DNA from: Arenicella xantha
GTDB taxonomy: Bacteria; Pseudomonadota; Gammaproteobacteria; Arenicellales; Arenicellaceae
Assembly (NCBI RefSeq): GCF_003315245.1
Contig: NZ_QNRT01000008.1
Coordinates: 43,230-107,229, forward strand
Reading direction: 5' to 3'
DNA: 64,000 nucleotides
The first letter of the stretch is position 1, and each line of letters opens with the position of its first letter. This document shows positions 37,784 to 46,363 of this stretch, piece by piece. The notes beneath the pieces were generated by a model. The model was given only the letters and a program-made list of their open reading frames with translations. It did not search any database and was not told the DNA's origin. The position numbers and the translations under genes are program-made.

Positions 37784-40700
37784 TTAGTCCTTAAACCGCA
37801 GTGAAAAACGTTCATTCTTCAAACTTAAGTTTGGATTATAGTACGGATCCCCCGCCTCAAGAAAGTCTGACCAGCGATCCAGAAATACGCGCTGCTCAGT
37901 GAGCAGTCGTTGCATTTTTTCGTCTGTGTCTTCATAACCACGACTGATTGATTCGTGGTGTGTTGCTTTGGCATGTGGGGTAAACACGTTGTAATAGCCT
38001 TTGCCGAGCAGTTTCAAACAAAAGTCTATATCGTTATAGGCTACCGCTAGGCCTTGTTCATCTAAGCCGCCGACCTCGTGGTAATGCTTCTTGCTTACCA
38101 TCAACATTGCGCCAGTGACAGCGCTGACATTGTAAACCATGTGTAAACGGCCATGATAACCAATGTGGTTGTCGGGGAAAAACTTATGCGGATGTCCGGC
38201 TGCGCCGACCATGCCCGCCACCACGCCAGCGTGCTGAATGCGCCCATCTGGATATAATAGCTTAGCGCCAACGGCGCCAACTGTTTCGCGTTGTGCATGT
38301 TCTAGCATGCGCTCAATCCAATCTGGGCTAATGATTTCGATGTCGTTGTTAAGTAAGACAATGTAATTACCTTGAGCTTGCTCAACGCCATAATTGCAGA
38401 TTGCTGAGAAGTTGAAAGGGATGTTTTTTTCGACAAATCGAACGCGCGAATCTGCATCTGAGAACGCTTGCATGCGCTCAAAGGTCCGTGGTTCTGAGCT
38501 ACTATTACTAACCCCAACAATTTCAAAGTTAGTATAGCTAGTTCGGTTCAGAATCGAGTTTAGGCATGCGTCTAACAGTTCTGGCCGATCCTTGAACGGC
38601 ACAATAATACTTACTAGTGGCTCATCTTGAATATCACGGTGAACTCGGTAGGTGCCTTTTAAAGAGCCAAACTCGACACGGACTCCGTTTTCTTGCTTCT
38701 GCAGGATATCTTCAACGGCCTTGCGTCCGGCTTCCCAGGCATAAGATTTTGCGTCATAGACGACGGCGGTAGAACCCGGGATCTTTCGCCAGTGATACAA
38801 AATCTTAGGAATATGCACGATCTGTTTTGAGGCGTTGGCTGCGCGCAAGATAATGTCGTGATCTTGTGACCCATCTAAGCCCTCACGAAACCCGCCAATT
38901 TCATCGGCAATCGCTTTTTTGATTACCGTGAAGTGACAAACATAATTGTTCGTATGCAGTAGGTCTGGCGAGAAATCAGGCTTAAAGTAGGGCTCAAGAC
39001 GATTCCCTTGCATGTCCATCTTGTCTTCATCGCTATAGATAAGACCAACATCAGGATTATTATTGATTACCTTGGCATTTTCATACAAAGCGTCAATACT
39101 GATTTCATCATCATGATCCAATAACGCGATATAGTCACCGTTTGCCATCGCTAGGGCATCGTTGGTGGTGACTGAAATGCCTTGGTTAGTATCGTTTAGT
39201 TGAATTGAAATTCGCTCATCTTGTAGCGACTCGTGCTTCAAGATTTGCTTGAGGTAAGTCTTTGGCGAGCAATCGTCAACCAAACACAGTTGCCAATGCG
39301 GGTAGATTTGGCGACGCACCGACTCAATCATCGGCAGCAGGTACTCTGGGTCAGTATTATAAATGGGCACCAAAATAGAGAATACTGGCTTGATTGCCAT
39401 GGCCTCTATTTCCGCCTTCGCGGATTCAATCTGTTGCTCACTCAAAGTGTTTTCACGAACCCAAAGTCCATAGTCTTCGGTGTTTTGGCCAATTAACTCA
39501 CCGCGCGGGAGCGGCGATGAATCTTGAGCAGGCTTAATCGCCTCAGGTGCGGGTTGAACGGCAACCATCGGTTTGCCCGTTAGTCGGTTTAACCAACGAC
39601 GGGCAATGCGCTTAGCGCGTGTGGTTGGCCGCATTAATAAATAGCCGTGTAACTCCTCATTTCTGACGTGCTGCGCGTGTAACATGTGGTTTAGATGCTT
39701 AATCTCACCTTGCATGCGAGCTTGTGTTCGTTGCGCGCGCAGTTCTTCGTCTTTAACCATTTTAGTTAGGTCGACGCGATGCCCAAGCAAGTCTTCAATG
39801 CGTTGCGCCTGATACTCGATCTCCGCGCGGTACTGGTCAAGTCGCTGCGATTGACGCCCCATAGCCGCGCCTTGATCGCTTACCGCTTGACTTAAGGTAT
39901 TTAGCACCGAACTGTAGTGAGCATCCCAAAGCCACTCAATCTCGAGTGCTAGCGTTGGAGTGCTGTCCGCTTTAACTACGTCAGAGAGGTCAAAGCAGAG
40001 ATAGGGGTCCTGATTTAGCGCGGTAAAAACTCCGTCGGAGAATGTTACGCCATGCAATGTTGCGGCACTGGCAATATCGTCCGGCGAGGGGAGTGACCAC
40101 AACGTACTTTTTTGTTCGTCAATGAGAGTGGCGCTGTGCACAATAAATGCGCCGTTAGTTGCCATTGGGTCAAGACGTAATATCGGGTAGTTCGAATCAA
40201 ACTGGCTCAGAGTCAGGCTGAGTGATTGGTGTGTTGTTGATTCTTTAAGCCATTTTGTAGATTGTGTGAACGCATCGTTTACGGCGCCTTGTTGATTGCC
40301 CCAAACGGCCTCTAGACTAAGCGTGTCATCGACTTCGGGTGTGTCGCCGTCAAAGGTTTGCAATAGTGCATTTGAAACGGCATTAGCGCGAAACTGCTTA
40401 TCAATGTCGGCTTGGATGCGCTCTTCGAGCTCAACAAAAGGTGCCAAATCATCGACTTGATAAGCGTTTGGCATGTAGCGAACTATAAACGTTCCCAATG
40501 AATAGATATCGTTGCTAGTAGCGTAGGCTTGTAGCAGTGGTTTGTTTTCGAAGGCAAACCAAAAGAGCGCGCGGAACAACACGAAATCAGCGGAAAACTC
40601 GGTGTTAATCTGCCACTCGGTATCGATTGGGTTAAAGGCTCGCGCGCCACGGGTATTCAATACTAAATTGAAGGGCAATAAGTCGTAGGCGATGTTTGTG

Positions 40701-41968
40701 AAGTCGTCAGTTTTTGCCAGCGAGTCTAGCCAGTCGGTGTATTCGCGGACGTAGCCTTCAAATGCAAGGTGATCGTCATCCAGTAATGCTTGTAGCCAAT
40801 CGTCGACTAATAACTTGCCTTTATAAAACGGTTGAGGCGCCAAGTTTTGCTGTACTAACGATGATGTGGCATCTCGGGAATCTGGGTATAACGCGGTCTT
40901 TATTACTTCTGTTGAGCTGCGAGCCCGACTAGTTAATGTGCGCCATTTGGCTTGTCTGCCGGTGCCTGGAAAATGACTGAAATCATTATCGTAAAGCTCG
41001 CGCGTGTGTGCTGTGCTGGCGCCAGCGATTACCAAATAGCGGTTGGCTAGGTCGGTCAGGTTGCGCTTTTGACCTACTAAATTTTTGTACAACAGGTATT
41101 CGTTGACGCTGGGGTTTTCGATTGAGCCGAGTCGATAAAAGTGATTTAACCCGTTCACTGATGAAGTTAAATAGTCTTCAGAAAATAGCGACCGGCAATC
41201 AGTACCTTTTGAAAAGTTTGCGTGTATATCAATCGCCGAAAAATCGGCTGACAACAACCGATCACGTAATTGTTTGCGCGATAGTTCTTTCAAGGTTTGT
41301 GGTGCATTGCTCGGAGCGTATAGGTCTGCATAGGCGAGCTCGCTGTCGTTGACTTGAACGGCAGGGTCAAACCATTTAGCGAATCGATTGCTATTGATGA
41401 CGTTGGCTATCAATACGCCGGTCGGGCTTAAGGATTTCTGCAGTTTACTCAGGAGCTCATCAAACTGTGCATCTTCTATAGCAAGGGCCTCTAACTGCCC
41501 GATAATAATTAAGTCGTAATGCTTGGCTGGGAAGTTAAGCTTGCTTAAGTCCTCCGAAATATGCGCTACGTTTGGTTTGTTGGCACAGCGCCTTGCCGAA
41601 ATGCGTGCGAGATCTGAGTCGACCTTGACGGAGTCTACCTGGCCAACATTGTCAGCAATATAGTGCGCGACACCGCCGAAATCCTCGGATAAGTCGAGCA
41701 CACGATTTACTCGATTTAGGTCAAATGCTTGCAGAAACCTAAATTGGCTTAACGACAAGGCCGAGCGCAATTCGTCGGTATTCGACTGTGTTTCGATGTC
41801 GAGTGAGAACAATGATTTGTCATCTACTTTATCGAACATATCGGAGATAGCTATCTGCAGATAGTTCGATAATGTCGAGTCGCGAAAGAGCGCTTCTGTG
41901 TTTTGGTAGATGCCGCTCTTTAAACCCAAGGTTGAGTTCAATTCGAGAAGTTTAGATTGATCAGGCAT
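37784..41968 (-). CDS. Very large methyltransferase / coiled-coil / dual GT2 glycosyltransferase
   Basis: This protein has 1394 residues. Order: a class I methyltransferase-like fold at about 80-200 ('RVLDLSEDFGGVAHYIAD', 'HYDLIIIGQLEAL'); an unassigned region to about 670 with a kinase-like-looking 'YDLLPFNLVLNTRGARAFNP'; a coiled coil at about 680-765; a first GT2 domain from about 858 ('FSILVPIYNTDPEYLLPMI', 'LLDHDDEIS', 'YSDEDKMD'); and a second GT2 from about 1114 ('VSIIVPFKDRPELLDACLNS', 'LLNNDIEI'). Both GTs keep DxD-like acidic motifs. No signal peptide. It probably assembles and caps a surface polysaccharide. Its start is divergent from the hydrolase gene. Confidence 0.85.
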   Translation of the reverse strand: MPDQSKLLELNSTLGLKSGIYQNTEALFRDSTLSNYLQIAISDMFDKVDDKSLFSLDIETQSNTDELRSALSLSQFRFLQAFDLNRVNRVLDLSEDFGGVAHYIADNVGQVDSVKVDSDLARISARRCANKPNVAHISEDLSKLNFPAKHYDLIIIGQLEALAIEDAQFDELLSKLQKSLSPTGVLIANVINSNRFAKWFDPAVQVNDSELAYADLYAPSNAPQTLKELSRKQLRDRLLSADFSAIDIHANFSKGTDCRSLFSEDYLTSSVNGLNHFYRLGSIENPSVNEYLLYKNLVGQKRNLTDLANRYLVIAGASTAHTRELYDNDFSHFPGTGRQAKWRTLTSRARSSTEVIKTALYPDSRDATSSLVQQNLAPQPFYKGKLLVDDWLQALLDDDHLAFEGYVREYTDWLDSLAKTDDFTNIAYDLLPFNLVLNTRGARAFNPIDTEWQINTEFSADFVLFRALFWFAFENKPLLQAYATSNDIYSLGTFIVRYMPNAYQVDDLAPFVELEERIQADIDKQFRANAVSNALLQTFDGDTPEVDDTLSLEAVWGNQQGAVNDAFTQSTKWLKESTTHQSLSLTLSQFDSNYPILRLDPMATNGAFIVHSATLIDEQKSTLWSLPSPDDIASAATLHGVTFSDGVFTALNQDPYLCFDLSDVVKADSTPTLALEIEWLWDAHYSSVLNTLSQAVSDQGAAMGRQSQRLDQYRAEIEYQAQRIEDLLGHRVDLTKMVKDEELRAQRTQARMQGEIKHLNHMLHAQHVRNEELHGYLLMRPTTRAKRIARRWLNRLTGKPMVAVQPAPEAIKPAQDSSPLPRGELIGQNTEDYGLWVRENTLSEQQIESAKAEIEAMAIKPVFSILVPIYNTDPEYLLPMIESVRRQIYPHWQLCLVDDCSPKTYLKQILKHESLQDERISIQLNDTNQGISVTTNDALAMANGDYIALLDHDDEISIDALYENAKVINNNPDVGLIYSDEDKMDMQGNRLEPYFKPDFSPDLLHTNNYVCHFTVIKKAIADEIGGFREGLDGSQDHDIILRAANASKQIVHIPKILYHWRKIPGSTAVVYDAKSYAWEAGRKAVEDILQKQENGVRVEFGSLKGTYRVHRDIQDEPLVSIIVPFKDRPELLDACLNSILNRTSYTNFEIVGVSNSSSEPRTFERMQAFSDADSRVRFVEKNIPFNFSAICNYGVEQAQGNYIVLLNNDIEIISPDWIERMLEHAQRETVGAVGAKLLYPDGRIQHAGVVAGMVGAAGHPHKFFPDNHIGYHGRLHMVYNVSAVTGAMLMVSKKHYHEVGGLDEQGLAVAYNDIDFCLKLLGKGYYNVFTPHAKATHHESISRGYEDTDEKMQRLLTEQRVFLDRWSDFLEAGDPYYNPNLSLKNERFSLRFKD

Positions 41969-42162
41969 GAATCTGAGTTAGTTAATGGTTTGACCAACAG
42001 GTAGAGATAGACACAGTGTGCCACTGCATATTTAGAAGGCAGTTTGTCGATCTTTTCAATGGGCGGAATATAGCATGCTTGAGCTGCTGAGAGGGAATCT
42101 ACTGCTGCGAAAGTCGTAAGCAAGTGGTCGACAAGATAGGCAAAATCAGTCAAAGTGGAATT

Positions 42163-43110
42163 ATGAAAATTGTTCGCATCAGTGTCTTTACTCTCGTCCT
42201 ACTTTTAATTGCAACAGTGGCTCTACTGTGGACCCCTGACACAACTCGTGAGCAGATGACAAACCTCTATGCCAATTCAGCCTCACGCTTTGTCGATTTA
42301 CCGAGCGGGGACAGAATTCATTATCGAGATCAAGGTTTGCGCGCCGGGCCCACATTGCTAATGATTCACGGAACGAGTGCGTCGTTACATACTTGGGAGC
42401 CATTAATTGAACAACTGCAAGATCGATTTAGGTTGATATCGCTTGATCTGCCTGGGCATGGGCTGACCGGCGCCAACCAAGCGCGCGATTACTCTCCAGC
42501 CGCGATGATCGATGCTGTGTGGTCGGTAATGGATCATCTGCAGGTGCCTGACGCTGTACTGGTGGGGAACTCATTAGGTGGAAGGATTGCATGGCAAGCT
42601 GCATTGTCTGATTCGAGTCGGGTTAAGTCGCTAGTTCTACTCGCGCCATCCGGCGCGCCTAGGACTACGCAGTCACAGTCGAATATCGGTTTTAAACTGT
42701 TAGCTAGCAGCTTTGGCCAAGCGCTCATGAAGAGAATTACACCGCGCTTTATCATCGAGCGTTCATTGCAACAATCCGTTTATGAGCCCAGTCTAATTAG
42801 CCCAGATATGGTTGACCGGTATTGGCAGCTATTGCGAATGAACGGGAATCGGCAGGCTATGATTGACTTAGCGAGACAACCAAGAGATCACAAAAAGTGG
42901 CGAGAGTTAAAAGGTGTGTCGATACCTGCATTAATAATTTGGGGGCAAGACGACGGTGTTTTACCCATTGAAATGGCCGCTACCTTTGAACATGAGCTGC
43001 CTGAGGTGTCGGTTGTACGTTTAGATAATGTAGGTCATTTGCCGATGGAGGAGGCAGTTTCGCGAGTCGCTCATGAGATTGGTCTTTTTTGTACGGCAAA
43101 TTCCTGTTAA
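42163..43110 (+). CDS. Alpha/beta hydrolase
   Basis: The 315-residue product starts at ATG 42163 after AGTGGA; a longer GTG frame begins at 42124. One N-terminal membrane helix (about 4-22) is followed by a hydrolase: oxyanion motif 'LMIHGTSASLHTW', nucleophile elbow 'LVGNSLGGRIAWQ' (Ser), 'IIWGQDDGVLP' (Asp) and 'LDNVGHLPMEEA' (His). Substrate unknown; membrane-anchored esterase, lipase or epoxide-hydrolase-like enzymes share this layout. It is transcribed divergently from the glycosyltransferase, with a 194-bp gap. Confidence 0.88.
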   Translation: MKIVRISVFTLVLLLIATVALLWTPDTTREQMTNLYANSASRFVDLPSGDRIHYRDQGLRAGPTLLMIHGTSASLHTWEPLIEQLQDRFRLISLDLPGHGLTGANQARDYSPAAMIDAVWSVMDHLQVPDAVLVGNSLGGRIAWQAALSDSSRVKSLVLLAPSGAPRTTQSQSNIGFKLLASSFGQALMKRITPRFIIERSLQQSVYEPSLISPDMVDRYWQLLRMNGNRQAMIDLARQPRDHKKWRELKGVSIPALIIWGQDDGVLPIEMAATFEHELPEVSVVRLDNVGHLPMEEAVSRVAHEIGLFCTANSC

Positions 43111-43324
43111 GCAGTTCGTAATAGCGACGAATAATCTACGATTCAACTCTCTCGACACGGAACAATCTGGCTTAAACGGGCATTTTAACAGTTGTTTACG
43201 TGTTTCGTTGTCTTTGCTATCGGTATATTGCTCTATTTATCGTATAAATAACACAGTTTGGAAAACAGGCGAATTTTTTAGCTGCTAAAGGGGCGCTATT
43301 CCACTGTTTTATTTAGGGGAACCG

Positions 43325-43645
43325 ATGAAATTAACCAAGAAAATCACCGATCTTTTGTTTGTGTTGAGCGAGCTAGAGTCACAGGAAAATACCCAATTAT
43401 TGATTGGCGACGGCGCGACTTTACGCAACAATTTATTGAAGTTATACCGCGTGACCGACAATGAATTTTCACGTGAGTTGATCGCTGATATCATGGCAGA
43501 AGCAGGCTATCCTTGGCTTGGAAAACTTGCCAATGCGCCGGATGGCGCGTTGTTCGAGAGTGCCGTTGTGGCGACCAATGATGACTTTCTGTTATCTGAA
43601 GAAGAATTCCTAGAATTGATTCCAGTAAACGGGCACTTTCACTAA
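43325..43645 (+). CDS. Small acidic protein of unknown function
   Basis: The 106-residue product is supported by GGGGA before the ATG. It is acidic, soluble and helical at the start ('LTKKITDLLFVLSELESQEN'), with 'AEAGYPWLGKLANAPDGALF' in the middle. No recognised domain. It stands alone about 215 bp after the hydrolase. Confidence 0.65.
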   Translation: MKLTKKITDLLFVLSELESQENTQLLIGDGATLRNNLLKLYRVTDNEFSRELIADIMAEAGYPWLGKLANAPDGALFESAVVATNDDFLLSEEEFLELIPVNGHFH

Positions 43646-43699
43646 GGTAGCACGAGTGTGTGCGGCATAACTGGCTGCGTGAGTTTAACTCGCTACAAC

Positions 43700-43789
43700 T
43701 TAGTTACCACACAATCATTAGTTACCACACAGTCACAAGGAGGTGCGCTCCAGCGTGAGTGGAGCAGGGCGCGGCGAGCAGGGCGCGGC
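43700..43789. repeat. Two adjacent short tandem duplications
   Basis: An 18-bp unit (TTAGTTACCACACAATCA) occurs at 43700-43717 and again with one mismatch at 43718-43735. Further on, a 14-bp unit GAGCAGGGCGCGGC occurs at 43762-43775 and 43776-43789. Both lie in the 155-bp gap between two convergent unknown genes. Confidence 0.8.
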
Positions 43790-43800
43790 GACAGCGGTGA

Positions 43801-44265
43801 TTAATCTAAGTGCTGTGACATTGAGTGCTCACCGCTTCGTTGAGTATTGTCTTGAAGAAGCAGTGATTGTCTGTCCAGTGTGTGCTTGGATGAATTAGCT
43901 GATTTGCGCGCTTTGGGGTTGGCTGACAGCCGTTGACTGACGGTTTGCATAGTCCCATCGGCCAAGTGTTGGCTAACCTCGTTCAGCAAGGCTTTATGCA
44001 AGGCGGTGACTTCTGGGTGTTGAGTCAATTTATGTGTATTGTGGACGTGTTTAAACACGTTCATAGAGCTGATCTTGATCACCAGGCCTGTATGTTTGCG
44101 CATGGTTTGCGCGTATTTAGATAGTAGTACTAGCACCTTCGCAGGAAGGACGGCTGCACTAACCTCATCGAGGTTTTCCAATTTACCCATTTTTTGAAGC
44201 TCCTTAAATCCCAACGACCCATCATGCTGGTATGCGAGGCACTGTGTTAAACCTTTAACACTCAT
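43801..44265 (-). CDS. Small basic protein of unknown function
   Basis: The 154-residue, mostly helical protein has a polar, basic, probably disordered C-terminal third ('SANPKARKSANSSKHTLDRQ'). No membrane helix and no recognised domain. 'LPAKVLVLLSKYAQTMRKHT' could be an amphipathic or oligomerisation helix. AGAGA precedes the ATG. Moderate confidence that it is expressed. Confidence 0.55.
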   Translation of the reverse strand: MSVKGLTQCLAYQHDGSLGFKELQKMGKLENLDEVSAAVLPAKVLVLLSKYAQTMRKHTGLVIKISSMNVFKHVHNTHKLTQHPEVTALHKALLNEVSQHLADGTMQTVSQRLSANPKARKSANSSKHTLDRQSLLLQDNTQRSGEHSMSQHLD

Positions 44266-44500
44266 GTCTCTACTAAGTTAAGTGTCGAATACCCGGCACA
44301 ACTTTATTATTATTTTATGACTACTAATTTTGTGGCTACTATGGGCTATGTATGATGATGATTGCGTATCGTGATCGAATGTGTTCTTTGCTCGATCTCA
44401 CTCCTATATAGCCCAGTGTAGTACCACATCTGATCGACACCAGTAGCGTTGTAATCTATCAGACAAACGCCTAGTCAACCAGCAATCTACGATCAAAAAA

Positions 44501-44534
44501 CGGCTAAATGTCGCTAATTGGAGACATTTAGCCG
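44501..44534 (-). terminator. Terminator after the pyruvate dehydrogenase operon
   Basis: A perfect 12-bp stem, CGGCTAAATGTC (44501-44512) with its complement at 44523-44534 and a 10-nt loop, is followed on the minus strand by six T. It lies 35 bp beyond the lpdA stop. The remaining sequence from 44266 to 44500 shows no gene. Confidence 0.85.
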
Positions 44535-44568
44535 CAATTAAATTGTCATTTGTTTGTCAAATGGCAAT

Positions 44569-46353
44569 TCATTTCTTTTTCGGTATATACAAGTCGGTGA
44601 TAGTTCCTTCATACACTTCAGCGGCCATGGCTACGGTTTCTGACAACGTCGGATGAGGATGAATAGTGAGGCCGATATCGCTGGCGTCTGACCCCATCTC
44701 AATTGCCAAAGCCACTTCAGCTATCAAGTCGCCGGCATTTGTACCGACGATGCCGCCGCCAATAACGCGATGTGTTTTCGGATCAAACAGTAATTTAGTT
44801 TTTCCTTCGGTTCTGTCATTGCCGATTGCGCGTCCGGATGCGGCCCATGGGAATACGCCTGTTTGGTAGTCAATTCCTTGTTCTTTTGCTTGTGTTTCCG
44901 TTACGCCGACCCACGCGATTTCAGGATCTGTATAGGCTACGGAAGGGATGACAGACGCTTCGAAGCCGCTCTTCTGGCCAGCGCAAACCTCAGCCGCCAC
45001 CTTGGCTTCGTGCGTCGCTTTGTGCGCTAGCATTGGTTGTCCGACAATGTCGCCAATTGCGAAAATATGCTCTACATTAGTTTGCATCTGATTGTTGACG
45101 GCAATAAAACCGCGTTCATCAACTGCCACGCCGGCTTTATCCGCATCTATCAAATCGCCGTTAGGGCGCCGGCCGGTGGCAACTAACACAGAATCAAATA
45201 ATTGCGGTTCAGGGCCTTCGGATCCATCAGCAGCAGCAAATTTGACGCTAATACCACCTTTTAACGGCCGAATGCTCTCAACTTTAGTTTTGGTCAGAAT
45301 TTCTTTGACTTGACCCTTAAGCCGTTTCAGTAGCGGCGCCACTAAATCTTTGTCAGCGCCAGGAATGATCTGTGGCATAAACTCAACAATAGTGACTTCT
45401 GATCCTAGCTCGCTATAAACCGTCGCCATTTCTAGCCCGATGATTCCACCACCAATGATCAACATGGTTTTTGGTATCTCTTTGAGCTCCAAAGCGCCAG
45501 TTGAATCGATAACTCGAGGGTCATCGGTTTCGAACATGGGAAGAACCGTAACGCGTGATCCTGCAGCGATAATAGCTTTGTCGAATGACAAGGTCGTTGG
45601 GCCGTCTTTGCTGTCGATGCTTAAGGTGTTGGCAGAGGTAAACTTAGCATACCCGTTTATCACATTAACCTTGCGCGAGTTCGCCATACTTGCCAAGCCA
45701 CCGGTTAACTTGCCAACCACGGACTCTTTGAAGTGCCGCAATTTGTCGATATCGATTTCCGGTGTGCCAAAGCGAATGCCGTGTTGTTCCATCGCGCGTG
45801 CTTCGGCGATGACCGCAGCTGAGTGCAATAGGGCCTTAGATGGTATGCAACCCACATTTAGGCAGACGCCGCCAAGCTCATCATATTTTTCAATAAGTGT
45901 GACGTCCATGCCGAGGTCTGCGGCTCTGAACGCCGCAGTATAACCGCCGGGGCCTGAGCCTATAACGACTAATGGTACATGCGCATCAGCTTTGCCGTTT
46001 GAAGCAGCACTGGCCGCTGAGTTAGTCGCAGGAGTCGCTTGTGCTGGTGTTTGATCTACCGCTGCTTGAGCTGCTGGTTCAGAGGCGCTAACGTGCTCCT
46101 CGACCGGAGCGTCTGAGGACTCTACAGAGGCGATCACGTCACCTTCATTGACTCGATCACCAACGGCGACTTTAACGGAGATGATTTTTCCAGCAGCCGA
46201 CGCGGGAACATCCATCGATGCCTTATCGCTCTCGACGGTAATCAGTGAGTCTTCGATTTCGACTGTGTCGCCATCGGCAACCAGTATTTCGATTACCTCA
46301 ACATCCGCTGCGCCGCCTAGGTCTGGTACTTTAATTTCGATAGTATTCGTCAT
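44569..46353 (-). CDS. lpdA: Dihydrolipoyl dehydrogenase (E3) with N-terminal lipoyl domain
   Basis: The product has 594 residues, about 120 longer than a plain E3 because of an N-terminal lipoyl domain (about 1-78) with the modifiable Lys in '[17 protein letters not shown]'. An Ala/Pro/Gln linker follows. The E3 part has FAD motif '[20 protein letters not shown]', the redox disulfide '[17 protein letters not shown]', NAD motif '[20 protein letters not shown]' and C-terminal '[13 protein letters not shown]'. It regenerates lipoamide in the pyruvate dehydrogenase complex. Last gene of aceE-aceF-lpdA. Confidence 0.96.
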   Translation of the reverse strand: MTNTIEIKVPDLGGAADVEVIEILVADGDTVEIEDSLITVESDKASMDVPASAAGKIISVKVAVGDRVNEGDVIASVESSDAPVEEHVSASEPAAQAAVDQTPAQATPATNSAASAASNGKADAHVPLVVIGSGPGGYTAAFRAADLGMDVTLIEKYDELGGVCLNVGCIPSKALLHSAAVIAEARAMEQHGIRFGTPEIDIDKLRHFKESVVGKLTGGLASMANSRKVNVINGYAKFTSANTLSIDSKDGPTTLSFDKAIIAAGSRVTVLPMFETDDPRVIDSTGALELKEIPKTMLIIGGGIIGLEMATVYSELGSEVTIVEFMPQIIPGADKDLVAPLLKRLKGQVKEILTKTKVESIRPLKGGISVKFAAADGSEGPEPQLFDSVLVATGRRPNGDLIDADKAGVAVDERGFIAVNNQMQTNVEHIFAIGDIVGQPMLAHKATHEAKVAAEVCAGQKSGFEASVIPSVAYTDPEIAWVGVTETQAKEQGIDYQTGVFPWAASGRAIGNDRTEGKTKLLFDPKTHRVIGGGIVGTNAGDLIAEVALAIEMGSDASDIGLTIHPHPTLSETVAMAAEVYEGTITDLYIPKKK

Positions 46354-46363
46354 TTAATTAGCC

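Noticed and set aside
41938..42153. Short minus-strand frame upstream of the giant glycosyltransferase
   Set aside because: It overlaps the ATG-proximal region in another frame, has no ribosome-binding site and no domain-like sequence.
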